Assembly (NCBI GenBank): GCA_000430305.1
Contig: ASZZ01000002.1
Location: forward strand, 1 to 64,000
DNA: 64,000 nucleotides
Direction of reading: 5' to 3'
Origin: Streptococcus mitis 17/34
GTDB taxonomy: Bacteria > Bacillota > Bacilli > Lactobacillales > Streptococcaceae
The position numbers were made by a program, and so were the translations under genes. Positions 1-9,690 of the stretch are shown one piece after another (position 1 is the first letter of the stretch; every line of letters begins with the position of its first letter). The notes under the pieces were generated by a model. That model did not search any database, was not told the origin of the DNA, and saw only the letters and a program-made list of their open reading frames with translations.

Positions 1-300
1 GCAACCGGAATTGCCAGAGGCTACAGTAGAGTCTAAAGGAACCCAAGAGGTAGGTAAGGAAGGTCAATCCTTAACGCAACCGGAATTGCCAGAGGCTACA
101 GTAGAGTCTAAAGGAACTCAAGAGGTAGGTAAGGAAGGTCAAGCTTTAGTACAGCCAGAACTTCCAGAGGCTACAGTAGAATCTAAAGGAACTCAAGAGG
201 CAGGTAAGGAAGGCCAATCTTTAACGCAACCTGAACTACCAGAAGCTCAAGTAGAAGTAAAAGGAACTCAAGAGGAAGGCAAGGAAGGTCAAGCACTTGT
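1..300 (+). repeat. Four 75-bp tandem repeats inside zmpB
   Basis: The repeated segment begins with GCAAC or a variant at bases 1, 76, 151 and 226, giving an exact 75-bp period. Each unit encodes 25 residues ending in GKEGQ(S/A)L(T/V)Q. The array may extend to the left of the window. The fourth unit is the most diverged and leads into the first G5 domain. Confidence 0.9.
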
Positions 301-3300
301 TCAAGATCAGTTACCTGAGTATAAGGTGACTGAGGGAACCCTTGTTGAAGAATCAACTACAGAAATTGACTACAAAACTGAAACGACTGAGGATTCAACT
401 AAGTATACAGACGAAGAAACTATCCTACGAAATGGTGAAAAAGGAAGTCAAGTTACAAAAACAACCTATAAAACGGTAGAAGGTGTCAAAACTGACCAAG
501 TTCTTTCAACCAGTACGGAAGTGACTAAGGAGCCTGTAAATCAACAGGTAAGCCGTGGTACAAAACCAATTGAAGGAACTCTTGTAGAGGAAAGCCTTGA
601 AAAGATTCCATTCAAAGAAAAGATTGAAGAAGATAATCAACTGAAAAAAGGTTTAGAAGTCGTAGCTCAAGAAGGGAAAGAAGGTCAGAAAAAAATCACT
701 AAGACTTTTAATACTATCAAAGGAGTTAAGACTGAGGATGCACCAAAAGTAACGGAAGAAGTAATTGAGGCCCCTCAAGACCGAATTTTGAAACGTGGTA
801 CTAAGAGCTTTGAAAAACCAGTATTGACCATCACTGCAGTTGAACCTAAGGATTTGAAACGGACTTCAGATGTTAAATATAGTCTAGAAAATCCAAGCAA
901 GGCGGCCATTAAATCTATCACCTTAACTCTGAAAAAAGGTGATGAGATTGTGAAAACATTGAATGTTTCACCTGACAACTTAACAGCTAGCCTGACAGAT
1001 TTGCAATACTACAAAGATTATAAGATTGAAACTAAGATGGTTTATGACCGTGGTGAAGGCGATGAGGAAGTAGTTCTGAATGAAGAACCTCTAAGAATTG
1101 ACCTCAAAAAAGTTGAAATCAAAAACATCAAAGAAACAAGCTTGATGAGTGTGGACGCTGACGGTAATGAAACAGATACTAGTTTGCTTACAGAAAAACC
1201 AGCTGATGTTGCTCCGCTTTATCTACGAGTTACAACTCACGACAACAAAGTTACAAGACTTGCTGTTGACAAGATTGAAGAAGTAGAAAAAGATGGAAAA
1301 ACTTTATACAAAGTCACTGCCAAAGCACCGGACTTAGTTCAACGTAATGCAGATAACACACTTAGTGAAGAGTATGTACATTACTTTGAAAAACAAAAAG
1401 CAAAAGAAGGTAATGTTTACTACAACTTCAATGAGCTTGTAAAAGATATGAAAGCTAACCCTAGCGGTGAGTTTAAACTTGGTGCAGATTTGAATGCTGC
1501 TAATGTTCCAACACCAAATAAAGAGTATGTTCCTGGTACATTTAGAGGTAAGTTATCAAGTGTTGAGGGACAACGTTATTCAATCCACAATATGACACGT
1601 CAATTATTTGGTGGTATTGAAGGTGGTTCGGTTAAAGATGTTAACTTGGCTAATGTCGATATTAATATGCCATGGATTGATAACATTTCTGCTCTTGCTA
1701 GAACTGTTAAAAATGCTACGGTTGAGAATATTAAAGTAACTGGTAGCATCACTGGTAGAGATGGAATTGCCGGACTTGTTAACAAATTAGATAACGGCGG
1801 ACAGCTTACTAATGTTGCTTATATCGGTAAACTTACTGGTGTAGGTGATAGAGGTTGGGACTTCGGTGGCATGGTTGGCGAAATCTGGAAAGGTAATGTC
1901 GATAAAGGATATGTAGAAGCTGATATAGTTGCTAATAAAGCTCGTATTGGTGGATTTGTTGCTAGATCAGATAACGGTTCTGATCCTAACGGAATTGGTA
2001 AATATGGTTCTGTTCGCAATGCTGTTACTAAAGGAACTATTAAGGTAAACACACCTGTTGAAGTAGGTGGTTTCCTTAGTAAGAACTGGGCATGGGGTAA
2101 AGTTGCAGACTCTGTGTCTATGATGAAAGTTGAAAATGGTGAAGTGTTCTATGGATCTAAAGATATTGACGAAGATGGTGGATACTTCTCAAATAACGCT
2201 TTAGAACGTAACTTTATCGTGAAAGATGTAAGTACAGGTAAACGTTCATTTAAATTCTCTGTTTCTAACCGAATTAAAGAAGTGTCTCAAGATGAAGCTG
2301 ACCAGAAAATTGCAACATTAGGAATTACAGCTAATGATTATGTTATCAAGCCTCTTGTTTCAGATACATTAAATAATGTTAAACCAAAATCTGACACTTA
2401 CAAAGATACTCAAGATTACGATGCATCTCGTGAGCTTGCTTATCGTAATGTTGAAAAACTTCAACCGTTCTACAACAAAGAATGGATTATAAATCAAGGA
2501 AATAAATTAGCTGCTGATAGTCCATTAATGACTAAAGAAGTATTGTCTGTAACTGCAATGAAAGGAAATGACTTTGTCACAGACCTTACAGATGCTGACC
2601 ATATTATGGTTCACTATGCCGATAAGACAAAAGAAATCTTAACAATTTCACTAAAAGATTCTCAAGTTAAGCAAGTGAAAGAATATAGTATCGCTGAACT
2701 TGGTGAAGTTGTTTATACACCAAACATGGTTGTTAAAGATCGTGCAGATTTAATCAGCGCTATCGAAAGTAAATTGAGTCCAGTTGAATTGCAATCTGAC
2801 CCGATTTACCAACACTTGGGTAGAACTGGTGGCAACAAAGTCAATGCAATTAAGGATTTGTACTTAGAAGAAAGCTTCAAGTATGTTAAAGATAACCTTA
2901 ATAAATTTGTTACGAAGTTAGTGGAAAATGAAGATCACCAATTGAACACAGATGAAGCTGCAAAACGTGCCTTGATTAAGAAAATCGATGACAATAAGGC
3001 TGCAGTTCTTCTTGGTTTGTCTTACCTCAACCGTTACTACGGAGTTAAATTCGATGACTTTAACATTAAAGAATTAATGTTATTCAAACCGGACTTCTAT
3101 GGTAAGAATGTTAGTGTGTTAGATCGAATCATTAATATTGGCTCTAAAGAAAGTTATATTAAGGGTGATCGTACTCACGATGCTTATCGTGAAGTAATCG
3201 CTGGTGCTACTGGTAAAGGTAACTTACATGAGTTCTTGAAATACAATATGGAACTCTTCACAAGCGATACAGACTTAAACGATTGGTTCATAAAAGCAAC

Positions 3301-4882
3301 TAAAGATAACGTATATGTGGTTGAGCCGAAGACAACAACTCCTGAATTTGCTGATAAGAAACACAGAGCATACGAAGGACTAAATAACGACATGCACGGT
3401 AAGATGATCCTGCCACTTCTGAACTTAAAAGATGCGCACATGATTCTAATCTCAACATACAATACACTAGCATACAGTTCATTTGAGAAATACGGTAAGA
3501 ATACTGAAGCAGAACGTGAGGCATTCAAACCTGAAATTGATAAAGTTGCTAAAGCTCAACAAAACTACTTGGATTTCTGGTCTCGTTTATCATTAGATAA
3601 AGTTCGCAACCAGCTATTGAAGAGCAATAACATGGTGCCAACACCAGTACTTGATAACCAAAACTATAAAGAAGGAACTGATAAATACGGTCACACTAAT
3701 AGCGGTAAAGATGTCGCTCCAGTTCGTGAATTGTACGGACCAACAGGTCGTTACCATGCTACTGACTGGCGTATGGGAGCTGTAGCTCGTATCTACGGTA
3801 ATCCTTATAAAGATGATTCAGTCTTCTTCATGGTTACCAATATGATTAGTGACTTTGGTATCTCTGCATTTACTCACGAAACGACTCACGTAAATGACCG
3901 TATGGTTTACTTAGGTGGTTCTAGACACCGTGAAGGTACTGATCTAGAAGCATTCGCACAAGGTATGTTACAATCTCCTGCTGAAACAAGTCCAAACGGT
4001 GATTTTAAAGCACTAGGATTGAACATGGCCTACGAACGTCCAAACGATGGAAATCAATGGTATAACACTAATCCAAACGACCTTACATCTCGTGCGGAAA
4101 TCGATCATTACATGAAAGGTTTCAACGATACTCTAATGCTTCTTGACTACCTTGAAGGTGAAGCTGTTCTTGATAAACATAATAAAGAACTAAACAACGC
4201 TTGGTTCAAGAAAGTTGCTAAGAAATTACGTAACGCTAATACGAAGAACCAATATGACGAGGTTCGTGATTTGAATGCAGAAGAAAAAGAGTATAACTTA
4301 ACTTCTGTCAACGATCTAGTAGACAAGAACTTCATGACCAAACACGGTCCTGGTAATGGTACTTATGACCCAACTGGATTTGGCTCTGCCTATGTAACGG
4401 TGCCTATCACTGCAGGTATTTACGGTGGTAATACAAGTGAAGGGGCTCCAGGAGCAATGTCATTCAAGCATAACACATTCCGTATGTGGGGTTACTTTGG
4501 ATATGAAAAAGGCTTCTTAAACTACGCTTCTAACATGCTGAAAAATGAGTCTAAACAGGCTGGTCATGCTAGTCTAGGTGATGACTTCATCATTAAGAAA
4601 GTTTCTGATGGTAAATTCAGTACACTGGAAGAGTGGAAGAAAGAATACTTCAAAGAAGTTGTGGATAAAGCGAAAGCAGGATTTAACCCTGTTACAATCG
4701 ACGGCACTACATACAGTAGCTACGAAGACTTAAAACGTGCATTTGCTGAAGCAGTTGAAAAAGATAAAGCAACTCTTAAAAATGGTTCAGTTAAATCTGA
4801 CAATACTGTTGCACTTAAAGAAAAAATCTTCAAGAAACTTCTTCAACAAACAAACAGCTTTAAAACTTCAATCTTTAAATAA
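2..4882 (+). CDS. zmpB: Zinc metalloprotease ZmpB (M26), 5' end outside window
   Basis: This is the C-terminal 1,626 residues of a large cell-surface zinc protease of peptidase family M26; the frame is open from the left edge, so signal peptide and anchor are not visible. In order it shows four 25-residue repeats (PEATVESKGTQE type, bases 1-300), two G5 domains (about bases 325-800, each with a GTLVEES start), a long N-terminal M26 region with Gly-rich GLUG-like segments (about bases 1600-2100), and the catalytic domain. The zinc motif HETTH is at bases 3875-3889, with a downstream Glu (DLEAFA) as probable third ligand. Placement directly upstream of pabB matches pneumococcal zmpB. The family includes IgA1 protease, but the substrate of ZmpB is not established by sequence. 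The sequence reads cleanly to its stop, followed by a terminator. Confidence 0.93.
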   Translation, partial: QPELPEATVESKGTQEVGKEGQSLTQPELPEATVESKGTQEVGKEGQALVQPELPEATVESKGTQEAGKEGQSLTQPELPEAQVEVKGTQEEGKEGQALVQDQLPEYKVTEGTLVEESTTEIDYKTETTEDSTKYTDEETILRNGEKGSQVTKTTYKTVEGVKTDQVLSTSTEVTKEPVNQQVSRGTKPIEGTLVEESLEKIPFKEKIEEDNQLKKGLEVVAQEGKEGQKKITKTFNTIKGVKTEDAPKVTEEVIEAPQDRILKRGTKSFEKPVLTITAVEPKDLKRTSDVKYSLENPSKAAIKSITLTLKKGDEIVKTLNVSPDNLTASLTDLQYYKDYKIETKMVYDRGEGDEEVVLNEEPLRIDLKKVEIKNIKETSLMSVDADGNETDTSLLTEKPADVAPLYLRVTTHDNKVTRLAVDKIEEVEKDGKTLYKVTAKAPDLVQRNADNTLSEEYVHYFEKQKAKEGNVYYNFNELVKDMKANPSGEFKLGADLNAANVPTPNKEYVPGTFRGKLSSVEGQRYSIHNMTRQLFGGIEGGSVKDVNLANVDINMPWIDNISALARTVKNATVENIKVTGSITGRDGIAGLVNKLDNGGQLTNVAYIGKLTGVGDRGWDFGGMVGEIWKGNVDKGYVEADIVANKARIGGFVARSDNGSDPNGIGKYGSVRNAVTKGTIKVNTPVEVGGFLSKNWAWGKVADSVSMMKVENGEVFYGSKDIDEDGGYFSNNALERNFIVKDVSTGKRSFKFSVSNRIKEVSQDEADQKIATLGITANDYVIKPLVSDTLNNVKPKSDTYKDTQDYDASRELAYRNVEKLQPFYNKEWIINQGNKLAADSPLMTKEVLSVTAMKGNDFVTDLTDADHIMVHYADKTKEILTISLKDSQVKQVKEYSIAELGEVVYTPNMVVKDRADLISAIESKLSPVELQSDPIYQHLGRTGGNKVNAIKDLYLEESFKYVKDNLNKFVTKLVENEDHQLNTDEAAKRALIKKIDDNKAAVLLGLSYLNRYYGVKFDDFNIKELMLFKPDFYGKNVSVLDRIINIGSKESYIKGDRTHDAYREVIAGATGKGNLHEFLKYNMELFTSDTDLNDWFIKATKDNVYVVEPKTTTPEFADKKHRAYEGLNNDMHGKMILPLLNLKDAHMILISTYNTLAYSSFEKYGKNTEAEREAFKPEIDKVAKAQQNYLDFWSRLSLDKVRNQLLKSNNMVPTPVLDNQNYKEGTDKYGHTNSGKDVAPVRELYGPTGRYHATDWRMGAVARIYGNPYKDDSVFFMVTNMISDFGISAFTHETTHVNDRMVYLGGSRHREGTDLEAFAQGMLQSPAETSPNGDFKALGLNMAYERPNDGNQWYNTNPNDLTSRAEIDHYMKGFNDTLMLLDYLEGEAVLDKHNKELNNAWFKKVAKKLRNANTKNQYDEVRDLNAEEKEYNLTSVNDLVDKNFMTKHGPGNGTYDPTGFGSAYVTVPITAGIYGGNTSEGAPGAMSFKHNTFRMWGYFGYEKGFLNYASNMLKNESKQAGHASLGDDFIIKKVSDGKFSTLEEWKKEYFKEVVDKAKAGFNPVTIDGTTYSSYEDLKRAFAEAVEKDKATLKNGSVKSDNTVALKEKIFKKLLQQTNSFKTSIFK

Positions 4883-4891
4883 TCGAAATCT

Positions 4892-4920
4892 CTCATCTGC
4901 TTTGCGGATGAGGGTTTTCT
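4892..4920 (+). terminator. Terminator after zmpB
   Basis: CTCATC pairs with GATGAG around a short GC-containing loop, followed by a T-rich stretch, 10 bases after the zmpB stop. Confidence 0.75.
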
Positions 4921-4927
4921 TAATTTA

Positions 4928-4936
4928 TGCTATACT
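4928..4936 (+). promoter_or_regulatory. Extended -10 promoter for pabB
   Basis: TGCTATACT is an extended -10 element with no good -35. The predicted transcription start, about 7 bases downstream of the -10, falls at 4943, the A of the pabB start codon, so the mRNA may be leaderless. Confidence 0.6.
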
Positions 4937-4942
4937 TAAGGT

Positions 4943-6655
4943 ATGCATAGAAAAACAGTGATTGATTTTAGGGATTTGGGGGAGAGATACATCTTTACCC
5001 AGCCTATTAAAGAGTTGAAAACGAGAAATGTAGCAGAAGTGGCAGATTTGCTGGCACAAGTGGAAAGCTACCAAGAGCAGGGTTATTATGTGGTGGGCTA
5101 TGTCAGCTACGAGGCTGCACCTGCTTTTGAGGAGAAATTAGCAGTTCATAAAGCTCCTTTACTGGCAGAGTACCTGCTATATTTTACAGTTCATGATAGG
5201 GTAGAAACATCCCCTATTCCTCTGACTTATGATGAGGTTGATTTGCCCTCAAATTGGCAGGAAGTAACGTCTGCAGCAGACTATGAAAAGGCTATTGCAC
5301 AGATACATCATCATTTGCGACAGGGGGACACCTATCAGGTCAACTACACCGTCCAACTCAAGCAGGAGTTGTCTGCCAATCCTTTTGCCATCTACAATCG
5401 CATGGTAGTAGAACAGGAGGCGGGCTACAACGCCTATGTTGAACATGACGAGATGGCAGTGATATCCATGAGTCCAGAGCTCTTTTTTGAGCAAAATGAC
5501 CGTGAGTTGACAACGCGACCAATGAAGGGAACGACTCAGCGTGGCATGACTGACCAAGAAGATTTGGAGCAGGCCAGTTGGTTGGAGCAGGATCCTAAAA
5601 ATCGCTCTGAAAATATGATGATTGTGGACCTCTTGCGCAATGATATGAATCGTATTTCTGAGGTGGGGAGTGAGCATGTGGAGCGTTTGTGTCAAGTGGA
5701 GCAGTATTCGACTGTCTGGCAGATGACTTCGACCATCAATAGTCAGTTGCGAGAGGATGTGGACCTTGTTGAAATCTTCCGTTCTCTATTTCCTTGTGGT
5801 TCCATAACGGGAGCACCGAAAATTGCGACTATGGAAATCATTAAGGACTTGGAGCCACAACCGCGTGGAGTCTACTGTGGAACGATTGGTCTCTTGCTTC
5901 CACATGGGCAACGGATTTTTAATGTTGCTATCCGAACTATTCAACTGCATCAAGGGAAAGCCATCTATGGAGTTGGTGGAGGCATTACATGGGATAGCAC
6001 TTGGGAATCTGAATACCGCGAGGTTCATCAAAAGGCTGCTGTTCTCTATCGTAAACAAGCTCGTTTCCAACTGATTACAACTGGAAAAATCAGTCAGAAG
6101 AGCTTGATGTTTGAAGATCAACATTTGGAAAGACTGAGAAAAGCTAGTCGATACTTTGCATATCCTTTTGATGCAGAAGAATTGAGACAAAAGATTGAAG
6201 CAGAGTGTCAGACTTGTGATGCTAATCAAGATTACCGCTTGCGAATTAGCCTTAGCAAATCTGGGGAGATAGAAGTCGATCGTCAAGTATTGGAACCTCT
6301 CAGTCCAATCTTCTGCCAAGCTAAACTTTGCCTGCAGGAAGCGGATTTACAGCAAGCTTTCACCTACTTTAAAACGACTCATAGACCACATTTGAGCCTA
6401 GGGGAACAAGAGAAGATTTACCATAATAAGTCTGGAGAACTTCTTGAAACCTCTATCGGAAATTTGGTTTTGAAAATCTCTGGGAAACTCTACACACCGC
6501 CTATCAGACTTGGGATCTTACCAGGAATTTATCGTCAGCATTTGCTGGAAACAGGACAGGTAGAAGAGAAATCCTTGACCTTAAAAGACTTAGCCCGAGC
6601 TGAGGCTATTTACGGCTGTAATGCAGTGAGAGGCTTGTATGAGTTAAGCATTTAG
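4943..6655 (+). CDS. pabB: Aminodeoxychorismate synthase component I / 4-amino-4-deoxychorismate lyase fusion
   Basis: This 570-residue protein makes p-aminobenzoate for folate synthesis. Residues 1 to about 370 form a chorismate-binding enzyme domain that aminates chorismate: PMKGTTQRG, the FPCGSITGAPK motif and GVYCGTIG are visible. Residues about 375-570 resemble the class IV aminotransferase-type lyase PabC (NKSGELLETSIGN, GILPGIYR), which splits aminodeoxychorismate to PABA and pyruvate. Such a fusion is common in streptococci. The glutaminase subunit PabA is not in the window. The start MHRKTVIDF has no Shine-Dalgarno sequence and lies at the predicted transcription start. Downstream is a hydrolase remnant, so pabB is probably monocistronic here. 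Confidence 0.93.
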   Translation: MHRKTVIDFRDLGERYIFTQPIKELKTRNVAEVADLLAQVESYQEQGYYVVGYVSYEAAPAFEEKLAVHKAPLLAEYLLYFTVHDRVETSPIPLTYDEVDLPSNWQEVTSAADYEKAIAQIHHHLRQGDTYQVNYTVQLKQELSANPFAIYNRMVVEQEAGYNAYVEHDEMAVISMSPELFFEQNDRELTTRPMKGTTQRGMTDQEDLEQASWLEQDPKNRSENMMIVDLLRNDMNRISEVGSEHVERLCQVEQYSTVWQMTSTINSQLREDVDLVEIFRSLFPCGSITGAPKIATMEIIKDLEPQPRGVYCGTIGLLLPHGQRIFNVAIRTIQLHQGKAIYGVGGGITWDSTWESEYREVHQKAAVLYRKQARFQLITTGKISQKSLMFEDQHLERLRKASRYFAYPFDAEELRQKIEAECQTCDANQDYRLRISLSKSGEIEVDRQVLEPLSPIFCQAKLCLQEADLQQAFTYFKTTHRPHLSLGEQEKIYHNKSGELLETSIGNLVLKISGKLYTPPIRLGILPGIYRQHLLETGQVEEKSLTLKDLARAEAIYGCNAVRGLYELSI

Positions 6656-6664
6656 TAGAACTAG

Positions 6665-6772
6665 ATGAAACTGGTATTTTTACACGGCTTAGGGCAGTCA
6701 GCAGAGTCTTGGAAAGAGGTTCGGAATCATTTGAAGGATAAGCTCACAGAGACTCTTGAATTGCTGAAATAA
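6665..6772 (+). pseudogene. Alpha/beta-hydrolase N-terminal remnant
   Basis: The 35-residue frame begins MKLVFLHGLGQSAESWKEV. LHGLGQSAESW is the classic oxyanion-loop start of an alpha/beta hydrolase. The family is normally 200 or more residues, but here a stop follows after residue 35 and the next sequence is the promoter of the choline-binding gene. No hydrolase sequence continues in another frame, so this is a deletion remnant rather than a simple frameshift. It starts 9 bases after pabB. Confidence 0.6.
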
Positions 6773-6784
6773 GTTTGATAAAAT
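6756..6784 (+). promoter_or_regulatory. Promoter of the CbpL-like gene
   Basis: TTGAAT (6756-6761), 17 bases, then TAAAAT (6779-6784). It overlaps the end of the hydrolase remnant. Confidence 0.5.
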
Positions 6785-6821
6785 AATAGTGAAATCGATA
6801 TCATAATTATGGGAGAAAGAA

Positions 6822-7633
6822 ATGAACAAACGTCTATTTTTAAAAATGAGTCTGGCAACATTGCCAGTTTTGGCTTTGTTTTCACAACCAGTTTTAGCAG
6901 AAGAAAACATCCATTTTTCTAGCTGTATGGAAGCTTGGGCTAATGGCTATTCGGATCTTCATGAGGGGATCCTGGTTATTCTGCCAAGTTAGACCGCGAT
7001 CATGATGGTGTGGCTTGCGAATTGAAAAATGCCCCAAAAGGTGCTTTCAAAGCAAAACAAGCAACTGCGACTCAAACCAACACAAGTTCAGCAACAACAA
7101 GTGGTTGGGTTAAGCAGGACGGTGCTTGGTACTACTTTGATGGAAATGGAAATCCAGTGAAAAATGCTTGGCAGGGAAGCTATTACTTGAAATCAGACGG
7201 TAAAATGGCCCAGAGCGAATGGATTTATGATGATTCTTATCAGGCTTGGTATTACTTGAAATCCGATGGATCTTATGCTTACAGTACATGGCAAGGAGCT
7301 TACTACCTTAAATCAAACGGTAAAATGGCTCAAGGTGAATGGGTTTATGACTCTTCTTACCAAGCTTGGTATTACTTGAAATCAGATGGATCTTATGCTC
7401 GCAATGCATGGCAAGGGAACTACTATTTGAAATCGGATGGTAAAATGGCTCAAGGTGAATGGGTTTATGATGCTACCTATCAAGCTTGGTATTATTTGAA
7501 ATCAGATGGTTCATACGTTCGCAATGCATGGCAAGGAAATTACTATTTGAAATCAGATGGTAAAATGGCTAAGAACGAGAGAGTAGATGGTGGACGTTAC
7601 TATGTAGATTCCTCAGGTCTCTGGAAACCATAA
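6822..7633 (+). pseudogene. cbpL: Excalibur-domain choline-binding protein (CbpL-like), frameshifted
   Basis: The gene starts MNKRLFLKMSLATLPVLAL with a signal peptide cut near VLA-EE. Next comes an Excalibur calcium-binding domain (SSCMEAWANGYSDLHEG, then after the frameshift DRDHDGVACEL), then eight or nine choline-binding repeats of the YYLKSDGKMAQ / WYYLKSDGSYA type. These repeats anchor proteins to phosphocholine on teichoic acids. The reading frame breaks in the G-run at 6965-6968: one extra G restores GDPGYSAKLDRD and a 270-residue protein. The downstream frame is open from the break to 7633. Signal peptide plus Excalibur plus choline-binding repeats matches pneumococcal CbpL; the protein looks shorter at the C-terminus than I recall for other strains. 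The break may be a sequence error. Confidence 0.75.
7199..7618 (+). repeat. 120-bp repeats encoding choline-binding motifs
   Basis: GGTAAAATGGC recurs at 7199, 7319, 7439 and 7559, an exact 120-bp period that encodes 40 residues, i.e. two choline-binding repeats per unit. Confidence 0.85.
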
Positions 7634-7666
7634 ATCAGATAAAATTTAGAAAGTTAATGCAAACCT

Positions 7667-7695
7667 TTGCATAAGTAACTGAATTTTGTTATACT
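7667..7695 (+). promoter_or_regulatory. Promoter of glk
   Basis: TTGCAT (7667-7672), 17-base spacer, TATACT (7690-7695), with an upstream TG making an extended -10. Confidence 0.75.
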
Positions 7696-7743
7696 ATATC
7701 TGTAAGCATTTTCAATTACTACAAAATGAAAAAGGAGAATATG

Positions 7744-8703
7744 ATGAGTCAAAAGATTATTGGGATTGACCTTGGTGGAACTTCTATCAAATTTGCAATC
7801 TTGACAACAGCAGGAGAAATCCAAGAAAAATGGTCTATCAAGACCAATATTTTGGATGAGGGAAGTCATATCGTTGATGATATGATTGATTCTATTCAAC
7901 ATCGTTTGGACTTGCTTGGATTGGCAGCAGTAGACTTCCAAGGTATTGGAATGGGATCACCAGGTGTGGTTGACCGTGAAAAAGGAACTGTTATTGGTGC
8001 ATACAACCTCAACTGGAAAACCCTTCAACCAATTAAAGAGAAAATTGAAAAAGCCTTGGGCATTCCATTCTTCATCGATAATGATGCCAACGTAGCTGCT
8101 CTTGGTGAGCGCTGGATGGGTGCTGGAGATAACCAACCAGATGTTGTCTTTATGACACTCGGTACTGGTGTTGGTGGCGGTATCGTTGCAGAAGGCAAAT
8201 TGCTTCACGGTGTTGCTGGTGCAGCAGGTGAGCTTGGCCACATCACTGTTGACTTTGACCAACCAATCGCATGTACTTGCGGTAAGAAAGGTTGCCTTGA
8301 GACAGTTGCTTCTGCAACAGGGATTGTCAACTTGACTCGTCGCTATGCTGATGAATACGAAGGCGATGCAGCCTTGAAACGCTTGATTGATAATGGAGAA
8401 GAAGTAACTGCTAAGACTGTCTTTGACCTTGCAAAAGAAGGAGACGACCTTGCTTTGATCGTTTATCGTAACTTCTCACGTTACTTGGGAATCGCTTGTG
8501 CCAACATCGGTTCAATCCTCAACCCATCAACAATTGTTATCGGTGGTGGTGTGTCAGCTGCAGGAGAATTCCTTCTACAAGGTGTTCAAAAAGTTTACGA
8601 CGAAAATACTTTCCCACAAGTACGCACATCAACGAAATTGGCTCTTGCAACTCTAGGAAATGACGCTGGAGTTATCGGAGCAGCATCACTTGTATTGCAA
8701 TAA
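7744..8703 (+). CDS. glk: Glucokinase (ROK family)
   Basis: This 319-residue cytoplasmic kinase phosphorylates glucose with ATP. Visible are the N-terminal phosphate loop (GIDLGGTSIKFAI), the sugar-binding stretch (FFIDNDANVAALGE), the glycine-rich LGTGVGGGIV and the ROK zinc motif with CTCGKKGCLE. I chose the second of two adjacent ATGs because the GGAG at 7734-7737 is 6 bases from it but only 3 from the first. It has its own promoter and a strong terminator, so it is monocistronic. ROK proteins can be kinases or repressors; the absence of a DNA-binding N-terminus supports a kinase. Confidence 0.93.
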   Translation: MSQKIIGIDLGGTSIKFAILTTAGEIQEKWSIKTNILDEGSHIVDDMIDSIQHRLDLLGLAAVDFQGIGMGSPGVVDREKGTVIGAYNLNWKTLQPIKEKIEKALGIPFFIDNDANVAALGERWMGAGDNQPDVVFMTLGTGVGGGIVAEGKLLHGVAGAAGELGHITVDFDQPIACTCGKKGCLETVASATGIVNLTRRYADEYEGDAALKRLIDNGEEVTAKTVFDLAKEGDDLALIVYRNFSRYLGIACANIGSILNPSTIVIGGGVSAAGEFLLQGVQKVYDENTFPQVRTSTKLALATLGNDAGVIGAASLVLQ

Positions 8704-8709
8704 AATAAT

Positions 8710-8760
8710 AAAAGAGGAAAAATGCTAACCTAGAGTTAGTAATGTTCCTCTTTTCTTTTT
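8710..8760 (+). terminator. Terminator after glk
   Basis: AAAAGAGGAA (8710-8719) pairs with TTCCTCTTTT (8745-8754), with an inner GCTAAC/GTTAG stem, followed by T residues. Confidence 0.85.
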
Positions 8761-8762
8761 TA

Positions 8763-8771
8763 TGCTATACT
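8763..8771 (+). promoter_or_regulatory. Extended -10 promoter of thyA
   Basis: TGCTATACT at 8763-8771, about 29 bases before the start codon, which has a GAGGTGAG ribosome-binding site (8787-8794). Confidence 0.6.
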
Positions 8772-8799
8772 AGTTAGGAAATAAATGAGGTGAGAGTAA

Positions 8800-9639
8800 A
8801 TGACAAAAGCAGATACGATTTTTAAAGAAAATATTGAACGAATCCTCAAAGACGGTGTCTTTTCTGAGCAGGCCCGTCCCAAGTACAAGGATGGGACTGT
8901 TGCTAACTCCAAGTATGTAACTGGTGCCTTTGCCGAGTATGATTTGTCTAAGGGGGAATTCCCCATCACGACCTTGCGTCCCATTGCCATCAAATCCGCC
9001 ATCAAGGAAGTGCTCTGGATTTACCAAGACCAGTCAAATAGCTTAGAGGTACTTAATGACAAATACAATGTTCACTACTGGAATGACTGGGAAGTTGGAG
9101 ATACGGGAACTATTGGTGAGCGCTATGGTGCTGTTGTTAAGAAACACGATATTATCAATAAGCTTCTCAAGCAGTTGGAAGCCAACCCTTGGAACCGTCG
9201 CAATATCATTTCGCTCTGGGATTATCAAGCTTTCGAAGAAACAGATGGGTTGCTCCCATGTGCCTTCCAGACCATGTTTGATGTCCGCCGTGTAGATGGG
9301 GAAATCTATCTGGATGCGACCTTGACCCAGCGTTCTAATGATATGCTGGTGGCTCACCACATCAACGCTATGCAGTACGTAGCTCTTCAAATGATGATTG
9401 CCAAGCATTTTGGCTGGAAGGTTGGGAAGTTCTTCTACTTCATCAACAACCTCCATATCTATGACAATCAATTTGAACAAGCTCAAGAATTGCTTCGTCG
9501 TGAGCCGTCAAACTGCCAACCACGTTTGGTTTTGAATGTTCCTGATGGGACTAATTTCTTTGATATCAAAGCAGAAGATTTTGAGTTGGTGGATTATGAC
9601 CCTGTTAAGCCGCAGTTGAAGTTTGACCTAGCTATTTAA
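8800..9639 (+). CDS. thyA: Thymidylate synthase
   Basis: This 279-residue enzyme methylates dUMP to dTMP using methylenetetrahydrofolate. The nucleophile is the Cys in LLPCAFQ, followed by the dUMP-binding [15 protein letters not shown] stretch. Length and C-terminus are normal. It sits between its own extended -10 promoter and a terminator shared with the convergent small gene. Folate-linked pabB nearby is not in the same operon. Confidence 0.95.
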   Translation: MTKADTIFKENIERILKDGVFSEQARPKYKDGTVANSKYVTGAFAEYDLSKGEFPITTLRPIAIKSAIKEVLWIYQDQSNSLEVLNDKYNVHYWNDWEVGDTGTIGERYGAVVKKHDIINKLLKQLEANPWNRRNIISLWDYQAFEETDGLLPCAFQTMFDVRRVDGEIYLDATLTQRSNDMLVAHHINAMQYVALQMMIAKHFGWKVGKFFYFINNLHIYDNQFEQAQELLRREPSNCQPRLVLNVPDGTNFFDIKAEDFELVDYDPVKPQLKFDLAI

Positions 9640-9653
9640 AAGAATAGAAAAAA

Positions 9654-9690
9654 GAAGTTGAGACAATGAATCCCAACTTCTTTTGTTTCT
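9654..9690. terminator. Bidirectional terminator, thyA / DUF3042 gene
   Basis: GAAGTTG (9654-9660) pairs with CAACTTC (9674-9680), flanked by an A-rich stretch on one side and a T-rich stretch on the other, between convergent genes. Confidence 0.75.

Noticed and set aside
5249-5695. Minus-strand frame inside pabB, and similar long antisense frames in other genes
   Set aside because: They lie opposite well-supported genes, have no ribosome-binding site and give unlikely protein sequences.
6965-6968. Phase-variable G tract in the CbpL-like gene
   Set aside because: Four or five G is short for slippage switching, and the window shows the same kind of deletion in genes that cannot be switched off.
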